Part shown: piece after piece, positions 7,861-16,597 of the stretch | Layout: the number at the start of each line of letters is the position of its first letter | Position numbering within the stretch: the first letter of the stretch is position 1 | Assembly (NCBI GenBank): GCA_902782665.1 | Contig: CACZOA010000099.1 | Coordinates: 1-55,322 of the forward strand | DNA from: an uncultured Bacteroidales bacterium | GTDB lineage: Bacteria; Bacteroidota; Bacteroidia; Bacteroidales; Paludibacteraceae | Reading direction: 5' to 3' | Length of the DNA: 55,322 nucleotides | Position numbers and translations under genes: made by a program | The notes under the pieces: model-generated | Seen by the model: the letters and a program-made list of their open reading frames with translations, nothing else | The model's database searches: none | What the model was told of the DNA's origin: nothing

Positions 7861-9423
7861 ATGAAGAAACATTTACTATCAACAATCGGATTGTTTGCAG
7901 CATGCACAATGTCCGCGACACAATATATGCACATCAATTTGCCTGATGGCAAAGAGTATGATGTGAAAGTAGAGAAGACTGATCGTGTGAGCCATGTGAA
8001 AGATGGCGAAGAAGTTTTCATCAAAGTTTCCCGTACAGACAGTTCCTATTCTCTTTATCCTTTGAATGGAGCAGAAGTGACATTCGATGAAAAGATCGCA
8101 CGCATGGATGGCGATGTCGCCAACTGGGACATTGTATCTACTATGGTAGAAGGTTGTGAATACGACTCCGCCCGAATTCGTGAATTAAAAGAGTCTGGGG
8201 CTGACGATTGGGAGATATTCAAAATACAAGAAAGTTATAGCGATTGTGTCAAAGAAAAGAGAAATGAGAAAAAAATAAACTTCTCTGACAAAGAGATTGA
8301 GACACAAAGTTCCGCAAACAAATTCGCGACAAAACTCTTTACCAACATTTCTAAAGATAAAGACTTTAAAGACAAAAACTTGATCTTCTCGCCTACCAGT
8401 TTGCAGTTTGCCTTAGCCATGTTGGCAAATGGAGCCGATGATGACGAAGCATACGCAGAAATCACAACCGCTTTAGGAAAAGAAAACATACCACTCGACG
8501 AGTTGAACGACATGTATTCAAAACGTTTGACTAATCTTAAAATGGTAAATCCTCAAAAAGTCAATATTGGAATAACAAATGCGGCTTTCATCCAAAAAGG
8601 GCTTCCTATTGGAAAAAACTTCTTGCAAAACATTGAGGGATACTACAAAGCAGCAGCCAACAACGTAGACTTCAATGAAGACTCCACATATACAAAAATG
8701 GACAATTGGGCAGAAAAGTCTACAAATGAAATGATAAAAAAATTAGGCATTGACAAAGATCCATCATTAATTCTTGTATTAGCCAATGCCCTAAGTTTCC
8801 AGTCGGAATGGGAAGAAAAATTTGACACAATGAGAACAGAGATTGGCAAATTCACCACATCGACAGGAGAAGTGAAGCAAGTAGAGAAGATGAATCATTA
8901 CTTTGTTGGCAATTATGCAGAAGGAGAAAACTACCAACTCGTCACTTTGCCATTTTACGAGGGATTCCAGATGAATGTGGTTCTACCAGCAGAAGGTGTT
9001 TCTCCAGAAGCAGTTCTTGCAGAAATCGATTTTGATAACATAAAACACAAAACCGAAGATGCGGGATCCTTCTACATTCTTTACAGCCCAAGACTTTCAT
9101 TGCCGAAATTCAACATAGACTCAAAGATTAAGTTAAATGAAATGTTGAAGAAAATCGGATTAGAAAAGACATTCATCGCTAAATTCAACAACATTGTAGA
9201 AAATGCGGAGGTGACTAATGTAAAACAATTGGCACATTTGGAAATCGATGAAGACGGTGCGAAAGGTGCGGCTATAACATTAGTGGAACTATCTGGAAGC
9301 GCATATATGGATGAGGTTGTCGATGTTGATGTCAACCGTCCGTTCATCGTGACAATCAACAATCCTAAGACTCACGAGATGCTCTTCATCGGATTGATCA
9401 ACGACCCAACTCTGAATAAATAA
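7861..9423 (+). CDS. Secreted serpin, copy 2
   Basis: 520 residues, near-identical to copy 1 through the signal peptide, N-terminal beta-domain and most of the serpin fold; FSPTSLQFALAMLANGADDD is shared exactly. The helical linker with the paired cysteines (GCEYDSA..., DCVKEK) is present but diverged. The hinge EIDEDGAKGAA is unchanged, whereas the loop after it differs (ITLVELSGSAYMDE). The predicted P1-P1' is Ser-Ala instead of Ser-Pro, which implies a different protease preference. Start is ATG 7861, 4 bases after the partner gene. The protein should be secreted or a lipoprotein, as for copy 1. Confidence 0.92.
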   Translation: MKKHLLSTIGLFAACTMSATQYMHINLPDGKEYDVKVEKTDRVSHVKDGEEVFIKVSRTDSSYSLYPLNGAEVTFDEKIARMDGDVANWDIVSTMVEGCEYDSARIRELKESGADDWEIFKIQESYSDCVKEKRNEKKINFSDKEIETQSSANKFATKLFTNISKDKDFKDKNLIFSPTSLQFALAMLANGADDDEAYAEITTALGKENIPLDELNDMYSKRLTNLKMVNPQKVNIGITNAAFIQKGLPIGKNFLQNIEGYYKAAANNVDFNEDSTYTKMDNWAEKSTNEMIKKLGIDKDPSLILVLANALSFQSEWEEKFDTMRTEIGKFTTSTGEVKQVEKMNHYFVGNYAEGENYQLVTLPFYEGFQMNVVLPAEGVSPEAVLAEIDFDNIKHKTEDAGSFYILYSPRLSLPKFNIDSKIKLNEMLKKIGLEKTFIAKFNNIVENAEVTNVKQLAHLEIDEDGAKGAAITLVELSGSAYMDEVVDVDVNRPFIVTINNPKTHEMLFIGLINDPTLNK

Positions 9424-9438
9424 CAGAATATTTCAAAA

Positions 9439-9470
9439 AAATCCCGTCTACAATATTGCAGACGGGATTT
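9439..9470 (+). terminator. Hairpin in the spacer after serpin 2
   Basis: A perfect 11-bp stem (AAATCCCGTCT at 9439-9449 with 9460-9470) with a 10-base loop. Only TTT follows, so read-through to the partner gene is likely. A degraded version lies at about 7300-7335 and a full version after serpin 3. Confidence 0.7.
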
Positions 9471-9521
9471 CCAGAATGAAATACAATTCATAAATCAAGC
9501 AAAACATATATACTCTATAAT

Positions 9522-9995
9522 ATGAAAAACCTATTACATTTATTTGGAGGATTGATAGCAATGGCATCAATAGCTCCTGTGTTCGCTGAGACGACTCACG
9601 TCACAATTGATTTGACCGACGGAACAAAGTTTTCGTACCTTTTGGCTGAATTACCCAAAATCACCTATTCTACCGACAGTTTGATTGTGAGCGGACCAGC
9701 CAGAGCTGCATTCGGATTAAACACCGTCGATTCATATTATTTCACCGACGGTACTGTAAGCGATGCTCTTGTTTTAGGAAGCAATGAAGTGCGCATCACC
9801 TATTCCGACGACAGCCACGTCAAAGCAGAGGGATTGCAACCATATTCTTCAGTGATTCTTTATTCTGTAGCAGGTTCAGCCATTCAGAAAGTGAATGCAT
9901 CAGCTGAAGGTGTGGCAGAACTGGGATTGCCACAATCCAAAGGAGTCTACATTCTAAAGACAGACTCACAAACCGTCAAACTTATAAAAGAATAA
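9522..9995 (+). CDS. Small secreted beta-domain protein with T9SS-like tail, copy 2
   Basis: 157 residues, the same length as the copy at 7383. The signal peptide is rewritten (MKNLLHLFGGLIAMAS, cleavage after VFA), while the beta-domain and sorting-like tail are highly conserved (THVTIDLTDGTKFSYLL, YSVAGSAIQKV, KGVYILKTDSQTVKLIKE). The gene sits between serpins 2 and 3, 4 bases ahead of the latter. The fixed pairing and tight spacing suggest that it works with the serpins, for example as a surface docking partner; this is inference. Function otherwise unknown. Confidence 0.75.
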   Translation: MKNLLHLFGGLIAMASIAPVFAETTHVTIDLTDGTKFSYLLAELPKITYSTDSLIVSGPARAAFGLNTVDSYYFTDGTVSDALVLGSNEVRITYSDDSHVKAEGLQPYSSVILYSVAGSAIQKVNASAEGVAELGLPQSKGVYILKTDSQTVKLIKE

Positions 9996-9999
9996 GATT

Positions 10000-11580
10000 A
10001 TGAAGAAACATTTACTATCAGCACTCGGATTGTTTGCGGCATGCACAATGTACGCCACACAATATATGCACATCAATCTGCCTGATGGCAAGGAGTATGA
10101 TGTGAAAGTAGAGAAGACAGATCGTGTTAGCCATGTGAAAAATGGCGACGAAGTTCTCATCAAAGTTTCCCGTACAGACAGTTCCTATTCTCTTTATCCT
10201 TTGAAGGGAGCAGAAGTGACATTCGACGAAGAGATAGCACGTATGGATGGTGATGTTGCCAACTGGGACATCAAAACGGCAATGGAAACCGGCTGCATCT
10301 ACGACACATCAATTGTACAAAATTTGAGAGAAAGAGGTGCAAGCGAATGGGAAATAAAAGAGGCTATATACCATGCACAAAAAGAATATAGCAATTGTGT
10401 ATATAAAGCCAAAGACAAACTAAATCTAACGATCAATGGAAATGAGGTTGACGCAATCCGTTCTGCCAACAAAATTGCGACAGACCTATTCTGGGAAATC
10501 TCCAAAGACGAAGAGCACAAAGACAAGAATCTGATTTTCTCGCCAACAAGTCTACAGTTCGCGCTAGCAATGTTGGTGAACGGAGCAGACGACGACAGTG
10601 CTTACGCAGAGATCACAAAAATGTTAGGCCAGCAAGACATGCCACTCGACTTTCTGAACAACATGTACGAAAAGCGTATGAACACTTTGATATCTGAGAA
10701 TCCAATGGAAGTTGAAATCGGAGTGGCAAACGCCGCATTCCTACAGAATGGCATTCCATTCGGCAAAAACTATTTGCAGAACATTGAAGATTACTATAAA
10801 GCGGCAGCCAACAACGTTGATTTCGCTCTTGACACAACATATAAATTAATGGATAAATGGGCGGAAGAAACAACAAACGGAATGATCCCTTCAATGCAAA
10901 TCACTAAAAATCCTGCTCTATGGATAGTATTGGCGAATGCATTGAGTTTCCAGGCTGAATGGGCTGATAAATTTGATCATGCGTATACCAAATCCGACAC
11001 ATTCACCACAGTGACAGGAGAGAAAAAAACAGTTGAGATGATGAGAAACTACTACGAAGGATGCTATGCGGAAGGAGCCAACTATCAGTTAGTCACGCTT
11101 AACTTCCACGCAGGATACGTCATGAACGTCATCCTTCCAAACGAAGGTGTTTCTCCGGAAAAGGCACTTGCAGAAATTGATCTTGACAGCATCCACTACA
11201 AACGTGGACGTACAGAAATGGGTCCGGACACAATCTACTGTCCTTCACTTTCTCTGCCAAAATTCAATCTAAACGATAAGATTGAATTGAACAAGAGTCT
11301 GAAAAAAATTGGATTGGAAAAAACATTCTCTAAAACTTTCAACAATATTGCGGATGGAGCATCTGTCTCTAATGTCAAACAGCTTACACATCTGGAAATT
11401 GACGAAGACGGTGCAAAAGGTGCTGCGATAACAACCATTACATTGGAAGGATCAGCAATGCAAGAATATAAGCATGTCAATGTTGATGTCAACCGTCCGT
11501 TTGTCGTAACAATCAACAATCCATACCATCACGAAGTATTGTTCATTGGCTTGATCAACGACCCTTCGCCAGAAAAATAA
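10000..11580 (+). CDS. Secreted serpin, copy 3 (most diverged)
   Basis: 526 residues with the same organisation: signal (MKKHLLSALGLFAAC), beta-domain, helical segment with two cysteines (GCIYD..., YSNCVYK) that is a few residues longer, then the serpin fold (FSPTSLQFALAMLVNGADDD, NALSFQAEWADKF). The hinge EIDEDGAKGAA is kept. The loop reads ITTITLEGSAMQEY, giving P1-P1' near Ser-Ala with Glu at P3 and Met at P2'. More substitutions separate it from copies 1 and 2 than separate those from each other, so the array probably grew by duplicating unit 1/2 later. A good terminator follows and no partner gene comes after. Confidence 0.92.
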   Translation: MKKHLLSALGLFAACTMYATQYMHINLPDGKEYDVKVEKTDRVSHVKNGDEVLIKVSRTDSSYSLYPLKGAEVTFDEEIARMDGDVANWDIKTAMETGCIYDTSIVQNLRERGASEWEIKEAIYHAQKEYSNCVYKAKDKLNLTINGNEVDAIRSANKIATDLFWEISKDEEHKDKNLIFSPTSLQFALAMLVNGADDDSAYAEITKMLGQQDMPLDFLNNMYEKRMNTLISENPMEVEIGVANAAFLQNGIPFGKNYLQNIEDYYKAAANNVDFALDTTYKLMDKWAEETTNGMIPSMQITKNPALWIVLANALSFQAEWADKFDHAYTKSDTFTTVTGEKKTVEMMRNYYEGCYAEGANYQLVTLNFHAGYVMNVILPNEGVSPEKALAEIDLDSIHYKRGRTEMGPDTIYCPSLSLPKFNLNDKIELNKSLKKIGLEKTFSKTFNNIADGASVSNVKQLTHLEIDEDGAKGAAITTITLEGSAMQEYKHVNVDVNRPFVVTINNPYHHEVLFIGLINDPSPEK

Positions 11581-11604
11581 CGAAATAATTTTTCAACGAG
11601 CAAG

Positions 11605-11639
11605 AAAATCCCGTCTACAAATTGTGGACGGGATTTTGT
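11605..11639 (+). terminator. Terminator of the serpin operon
   Basis: A 14-bp stem (11605-11618 with 11623-11636) around CCCGTC/GACGGG, ending in TTTT. Related to the hairpin at 9439-9470. Confidence 0.85.
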
Positions 11640-11893
11640 CATATTATTATGGCTCATCACATATCTGTAATTCACAAAATAAGAATAAAAAATTATATTG
11701 CTTTCAAATTATTGTTGTTATTCAAATTTATTTTTATTTTTGCATCGTTAGTCCTACGTCTTTAATAATTATTAGACGGCAAACACTGGGTTATCAGAAA
11801 TATGACTAAAACAATTTGACATAGATATGGCACTTTCATAGCGGAAGACATATCGTTATATTTTTGGAAACAAAACGAAATAATAACAATACC
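11640..11893. other. Intergenic region and long leader before the GH5 gene
   Basis: About 250 bases. It contains a consensus promoter at 11712-11742, so the GH5 mRNA has a leader of roughly 145 bases. A small inverted repeat (CGTCT 11757-11761 with AGACG 11774-11778) and a second TATTTTTG at 11859-11866 lie in the leader. No coding sequence is convincing. Confidence 0.55.
11712..11742 (+). promoter_or_regulatory. Promoter of the GH5 glycanase gene
   Basis: TTG at 11712-11714, 20-base spacer, TATTTTTG at 11735-11742. Confidence 0.75.
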
Positions 11894-14623
11894 ATGAAAA
11901 AGAATTACGCAAAAGCGGGATGGCTTTCAGCATTCCTTCTTTTATCTGCGTCGGTGCACAGCCAAATCAAGGTTGAAGCAGAAGACTTCACAGAGGCAAA
12001 AAGTCTTAATACTGAAATTGTCACTGAAAATGGTGGCAAGACAATCGGATATTTTGACGAAGAAGGAGAGAAACTTACTTATGAAGTAGACATTCCATCA
12101 GAAGGATTGTATCAGATCTCATTCCATTACCTTACTGGAAAAGACGGAAATGTAAAGATACAGGATGCCGATGGCAACTATTACATTTTCGACACACAAG
12201 CAAACAATGCAGAAAAGTGGTGGGAAGTGCCAATGAACAACTGGCCAGACTTTCCGAAAGACGAGAGTGCATTGTTCCCACTGAAGGCTGGAAAGCAGAA
12301 ATTCTACGTCATCTGTACTGGCAAATCTGTCAACATCGACTATTTCCAGTTTATCAAGACATCTTCAACTGATGCCAACGTCACTAAAATCACAACGTCT
12401 CCAAGCAAATTGAATCTTATGCCAAGCGAGACTGTGGATATCATAGCAAGAGGATACAATAACGCAGGCGAATTGGTCGCAGCAAACACAGAATGGTCGT
12501 CAAACGCAAAAGATGGCCGCTACAAAGCTTCTAGCAGTGAAGGTTCAGATATAATAACAATCACTATGGGAGAGACTGTCAAGGAGTTGAAAGTAAAGAT
12601 TGCAAAGCCTACAAAAAGACAGGATTTCGTTGTGACAAAAAACGGAAAGCTTAACACTAAAAACGGTGCAGTACGCAACGAAGCAGGAGAGAAAGTATGC
12701 CTAATGGGACCAAGCTGGTTCTGGAGTTGTTCAGCACCACAGTGGTGGAAGGCAGAAACAGTCGACTACTTGGTAGAGAACTGGAACATCCAGCTAATCC
12801 GTCTTCCAGTTTCAATCGCTCCAGGTGACAACACATGGGAAAATCCTAGCGCAACATGGAACACAGACAACTACCTACATAGCCCAGAATACACTAAGGC
12901 ATTGGTAGACGATATGGTACGTGCTGCAATCGAGAATGACATCTACGTCATCATCGACTTCCACGAGCACTATGCAGAGCACTGGGTAGACCTTGCAAAT
13001 GATTTCTTCACATATTTCGCAACAAAATGGGGTGAGTATCCAAACGTGATGTATGAAATCTTCAACGAGCCTAAATGTGGTGACGGCGACGTCGTAGCTT
13101 ATGCGAAAAAAGTCATCCCTACAATCAGGGCTATTGACAAAGAAAACGTTATCATCGTAGGTTCAAGCGAATACTCACGTCATCCTGATCAAGTAACAGG
13201 AGCTGGAGATGGTTATTCAAACATAGCCTACACATGGCACGGATATATTGAATGGGGACACCAGAGCGACTGGAACGGAAAATCTTCTTGGAACAATGGC
13301 GTTCCTGTAGTCGTAACAGAATGGGGTATGGATCCAGGAAACACAGGAGGTCTGCTTGACAAATATAAGCAAGCCGGTGTGATGTCAGCATTCTGGTCAA
13401 TGAGTAACAAGGGCGGAAACGACGCTAAATGGTCTGTACTAAAAGATGACTGTTTCAAGACTACTGGTTGGTCTGAATCAGAAATGACAGAAGACGGTAT
13501 CTACATGCTTAACCAATGTAAAGGATGGATCAACTACAAGCCTACTGTAACAAGCATCGTTCCAAAGGAATTGTCGATGAGCATCTGCAGTGCTAAGAAA
13601 TTCTTCTTGCCTACAGACGAGACTACACTTACAGGAGATGCTACAGGCGGAAGCGAAAGCTACAAATTCACTTGGAAGCAGGTGTCTGGACCTAATGACG
13701 CTACTATCGCAAATACAAATTCAGCGACAACAAAAGTCAGCGGTTTGACAGACGGAGAATACATCTTCCGTTTGACAGTAAGCGATGGAGAGGATGAGGT
13801 TTCAGAGACAGTAAAGGTAACTGTATTGCCAGAAGGATTCGTTGATCCAGGTTTGATCGACGACATGGAAGACAATGATGTAATCACTAAGTGGGGCGGA
13901 CGTTGGAAGAGCAAAGACGACTCAGACAAGAACGCCAACCCTCACACTCAAATCACTGCTTCTGACGATCTTGTAAAAGACGGAGTTGTAAAGGCTGACT
14001 ATACAATGGGTGCACAGTGGAACGGAGAAGGCTGGATGGGTGATCCATATTGCAGCGTCGACATGTACTTGAAGAAGAGCGAGGAAGGTGGAAGCCTTTC
14101 AAGCTGTGAGAAGATCACATACAGATTCAAGGGCCCTGCTCACGAATTCCGCGTATGTATGACTGCAGTAAAGGATGACGACTACCACACAAAGAAAGTG
14201 TCAGCATCATCAGACTGGACAGAAGTTTCTGTAACTTGGGGTAGCTTGAAGCAGGCTTCTGACTGGGGTAAGGATATGGATTTCGACGAGACTAGCATCG
14301 ACAAGTTGAGCTGGCAGATTAAAGATGGTGTTGGCAAGACTGGCACATTGATGATCGACGACGTGACTTGCGTAGGTGGTCATTCAAATGTAGAGGACGT
14401 TGCTGACGAGGCTTCATTCGTTATCGCTCCAAACCCTGCAAAGAACGGTGTTGCCTACATCTACGTCACAGAAAGATGCGATGTCACAGTATCAGACATG
14501 ACTGGCAGAATCGTAGCTCAGTTTGTTGCAGTACCTGAGCTTGACAACAAGATCAGCATCAAGAATGCAGGAATCTACGTTGTTAAGGCTGGCAACAGCA
14601 TCAAGAAATTGATCGTGAAATAA
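11894..14623 (+). CDS. Modular GH5 cellulase/beta-glycanase exported by T9SS
   Basis: 909 residues from ATG 11894, chosen over an in-frame TTG at 11864 because the ATG directly precedes a signal peptide (MKKNYAKAGW, cleavage after VHS). Domains in order: CBM6-like (about 25-155, VEAEDF), Ig-like (165-240), GH5 catalytic (245-520), PKD/Ig-like (540-645), a CBM11/CIA30-like domain opening with DDMEDND (650-825), and a T9SS sorting tail (APNPAKNG, GIYVVKAG, IKKLIVK). Catalytic residues are visible: acid/base Glu392 in FNEPK and nucleophile Glu476 in VVVTEWGM. Such enzymes cut beta-1,4-glucans or related hemicelluloses; the exact substrate is not predictable. It is a single gene with its own promoter and terminator. 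Confidence 0.9.
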   Translation: MKKNYAKAGWLSAFLLLSASVHSQIKVEAEDFTEAKSLNTEIVTENGGKTIGYFDEEGEKLTYEVDIPSEGLYQISFHYLTGKDGNVKIQDADGNYYIFDTQANNAEKWWEVPMNNWPDFPKDESALFPLKAGKQKFYVICTGKSVNIDYFQFIKTSSTDANVTKITTSPSKLNLMPSETVDIIARGYNNAGELVAANTEWSSNAKDGRYKASSSEGSDIITITMGETVKELKVKIAKPTKRQDFVVTKNGKLNTKNGAVRNEAGEKVCLMGPSWFWSCSAPQWWKAETVDYLVENWNIQLIRLPVSIAPGDNTWENPSATWNTDNYLHSPEYTKALVDDMVRAAIENDIYVIIDFHEHYAEHWVDLANDFFTYFATKWGEYPNVMYEIFNEPKCGDGDVVAYAKKVIPTIRAIDKENVIIVGSSEYSRHPDQVTGAGDGYSNIAYTWHGYIEWGHQSDWNGKSSWNNGVPVVVTEWGMDPGNTGGLLDKYKQAGVMSAFWSMSNKGGNDAKWSVLKDDCFKTTGWSESEMTEDGIYMLNQCKGWINYKPTVTSIVPKELSMSICSAKKFFLPTDETTLTGDATGGSESYKFTWKQVSGPNDATIANTNSATTKVSGLTDGEYIFRLTVSDGEDEVSETVKVTVLPEGFVDPGLIDDMEDNDVITKWGGRWKSKDDSDKNANPHTQITASDDLVKDGVVKADYTMGAQWNGEGWMGDPYCSVDMYLKKSEEGGSLSSCEKITYRFKGPAHEFRVCMTAVKDDDYHTKKVSASSDWTEVSVTWGSLKQASDWGKDMDFDETSIDKLSWQIKDGVGKTGTLMIDDVTCVGGHSNVEDVADEASFVIAPNPAKNGVAYIYVTERCDVTVSDMTGRIVAQFVAVPELDNKISIKNAGIYVVKAGNSIKKLIVK

Positions 14624-14650
14624 ATAAATATCACATCAAAATAACACAAG

Positions 14651-14684
14651 AAAAGGTCGGGCAAAAACGCTCGGCCTTTTTTTA
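14651..14684 (+). terminator. Terminator of the GH5 gene
   Basis: A 12-bp stem with two G-U pairs (14651-14662 with 14669-14680) and a T-run. Confidence 0.88.
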
Positions 14685-14751
14685 TTGAGATAAAGAGAGA
14701 GGTTCAGAACAATATTATTCAAATTCATCACGACAAAATAGTATTGTTTAT

Positions 14752-14759
14752 TATATTTG
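14752..14759 (+). promoter_or_regulatory. -7 element before the TonB-domain surface protein gene
   Basis: TATATTTG located 41 bases before the ATG. No TTG at the proper distance. Confidence 0.5.
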
Positions 14760-14800
14760 TGAGTCACTGTTATTATGAAACCTCTTAAAGACATCAGTTT

Positions 14801-16543
14801 ATGCGAAGACTCTTTTCACACATAATAGGTATAATCCTTGCTGTAATTGCAAATTCGTGCGTCGATTCAAATACCAACAGACCAGAAGAAGCACCACATA
14901 CATCGACTCCGATAAGTGGCAAAATATATGACGAGAATGGCAACGTCTTGAATGGAGCCACTGTTTTGAGTGGAGACAATCAAGCCACGACCGATTCTTC
15001 AGGACAATTCAACATCAACGTCGACACGATAATAGGCAATCGATACGTGTTGCGAATTAAGAAAGATGGCTATTTCGACCGCATCTACTCAAAAATGGTC
15101 AGCGACACGATGGGCTATCCTATCCAATTGATAAAGAAAGAACCGTCGAAATTTGTGACATTAAAAAAATTCAATGCAAATGAAGGAATCATAATTGAGG
15201 TCAACGGTGCGACGGTGACAATTCCGGAATCTAGTCTAGCAAAAAACGACGGTTCCGACTATAACGGGACAGTCGACATTTCCGTCGTCTTCTTATCTCC
15301 GACAGAATCTCCAGCCATGGAGCCACTTATGCCTGGTGCCGACCTTATGGCTATAGCAAATGACGGAGATACAGTTCCGCTAATCTCTTATGGAATGGTG
15401 AATGTGGAGATGAGCGACGAGGATGGAAATCCACTGCAGTTGAAAGACGGTTGTGAAGCATACTTGAAATATCCTGCCCCAGAAGGATTCACCGTTCACG
15501 ACACTATCCCACTCTGGTATTTCAATGAAGAAAACGGATTATGGGTGGAAGACGGATATTCTGTAAAACATGACGACGAATATGTGGGCTCTGTCAAACA
15601 CTTCACTTGGTGGAATTGCGACATCAAGCTGAGCAACGGAGCAAAGATCCGCTGTCGTCTGAAAAACTATCCATACAACAATGCAAGCATCTATGCAGCC
15701 CCAGACTCCATTCAAGCATGGGTATTCAACGAAATTCTCCGATCCAACATATTTGCAAACAGACCTTTTTCCATTGCAAGCGTACAAATGCCAGCATTAA
15801 AACCAGGAGAGATTCTCGACACTTGCATTTCATTCAACAAGATAGTGTTGCTAGATGTCGAAGGCAAGACATTGGGAAATGTCAAATTCAAAATAAACGA
15901 CGTAATATACCGTACAGATAAAAACGGTTCATTCTCCGTGCCTTTAGACATGAACAAAAACACCACAATAAAGTTTCAGAACTATGAAACAGAAACCATA
16001 ACCAAGGACAATTTTGATGCCGATGGCGTTTGCGTCGTAGTGTGTAAGCAATTAAAGACACATGATATAAAAAATAAAAACCAGAAAGCAAAAGACTCCG
16101 TTAATCCAATGTCAAAATCAAAAGAGACAGAATTCGTACCAAAGGATACAAATAACATTAAGGAAAATACAGAAAACGAATGGAGCGAAGAAAAAGTTTT
16201 TAATGCAGGAGGAATAAGTAGAACTCAACGTTTTGTATGGGAAAAACTTCCAGTTAACTATCCAGCCAAATGTATGGAGTCTGGAATTCAAGGAGTCGTC
16301 TACATCAATATAACAATTGAACCTGATGGCACTACTTCTAATCCAGAAATCGTAAAATCTATTCAGAGAAAAGGAATAAAAGGTCCAATAGTTGAGCCCA
16401 AAGACGAAGATTTTAAGCTCTTGGAAGAAGAAGCTATTCGTGCTGTAAAACTCTCTAAATTTCGTACAGGCGATGATTACGATTATTCCAATCGTCCAAG
16501 AATAGTCATGCCAATAACTTTTAAGCTTTCTAATACGCAATAA
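14801..16543 (+). CDS. Probable lipoprotein with carboxypeptidase-regulatory-like domain and C-terminal TonB domain
   Basis: 580 residues. The N-terminus is a hydrophobic signal ending IANSC, with Cys20 as possible lipid site; the lipobox is imperfect (Ala at -3). Residues 38-110 resemble a carboxypeptidase regulatory-like beta-sandwich (ISGKIYDENGNVLNGATV). Residues 115-270 have the pattern of a CILP/FAM171-type domain (VTIPESSL, ISYGMVNVEMSDEDG). A second small beta-domain (350-405) and a charged low-complexity linker follow. The last 100 residues read as a TonB C-terminal domain (YPAKCMESGIQGVVYINITIEPDG, here broken across 255 bases of frame; EEEAIRAVK; IVMPITFKL). TonB normally spans the inner membrane; an acylated N-terminus in place of a transmembrane anchor is unusual. 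Function unknown, envelope location likely. Confidence 0.7.
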   Translation: MRRLFSHIIGIILAVIANSCVDSNTNRPEEAPHTSTPISGKIYDENGNVLNGATVLSGDNQATTDSSGQFNINVDTIIGNRYVLRIKKDGYFDRIYSKMVSDTMGYPIQLIKKEPSKFVTLKKFNANEGIIIEVNGATVTIPESSLAKNDGSDYNGTVDISVVFLSPTESPAMEPLMPGADLMAIANDGDTVPLISYGMVNVEMSDEDGNPLQLKDGCEAYLKYPAPEGFTVHDTIPLWYFNEENGLWVEDGYSVKHDDEYVGSVKHFTWWNCDIKLSNGAKIRCRLKNYPYNNASIYAAPDSIQAWVFNEILRSNIFANRPFSIASVQMPALKPGEILDTCISFNKIVLLDVEGKTLGNVKFKINDVIYRTDKNGSFSVPLDMNKNTTIKFQNYETETITKDNFDADGVCVVVCKQLKTHDIKNKNQKAKDSVNPMSKSKETEFVPKDTNNIKENTENEWSEEKVFNAGGISRTQRFVWEKLPVNYPAKCMESGIQGVVYINITIEPDGTTSNPEIVKSIQRKGIKGPIVEPKDEDFKLLEEEAIRAVKLSKFRTGDDYDYSNRPRIVMPITFKLSNTQ

Positions 16544-16547
16544 AAAA

Positions 16548-16575
16548 AAGAGACGCTGCAACCGCAACGTCTCTT
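16548..16575. terminator. Bidirectional terminator between convergent genes
   Basis: 12-bp stem with one mismatch (16548-16559 with 16564-16575). The minus-strand side has a long T-run, so it chiefly ends the gmhA transcript. Confidence 0.8.
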
Positions 16576-16597
16576 CACTTTTCAATCACATTAATTC

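Larger units (their letters stand above)
5711..11640 (+). repeat. Tandem serpin/partner module repeat (about 2.15 kb units)
   Basis: Unit 1 (5711-7860) and unit 2 (7861-9999) each contain a serpin gene, a spacer of about 100 bases with a related hairpin, and a 157-codon partner gene. Unit 3 (from 10000) has the serpin and the hairpin but no partner. The spacers share the stretch CAGAATATTTCAAA and a TCTxCAATATTG hairpin core, so the spacers were duplicated along with the genes. Confidence 0.85.

Noticed and set aside
11624-11809. 61-codon frame after the serpin operon
   Set aside because: It begins inside the terminator hairpin and runs through the GH5 promoter; composition reflects AT-rich noncoding DNA.
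11864-11893. TTG start giving ten extra residues to the GH5 protein
   Set aside because: ATG 11894 directly starts a typical signal peptide; the TTG is part of a TATTTTTG element.
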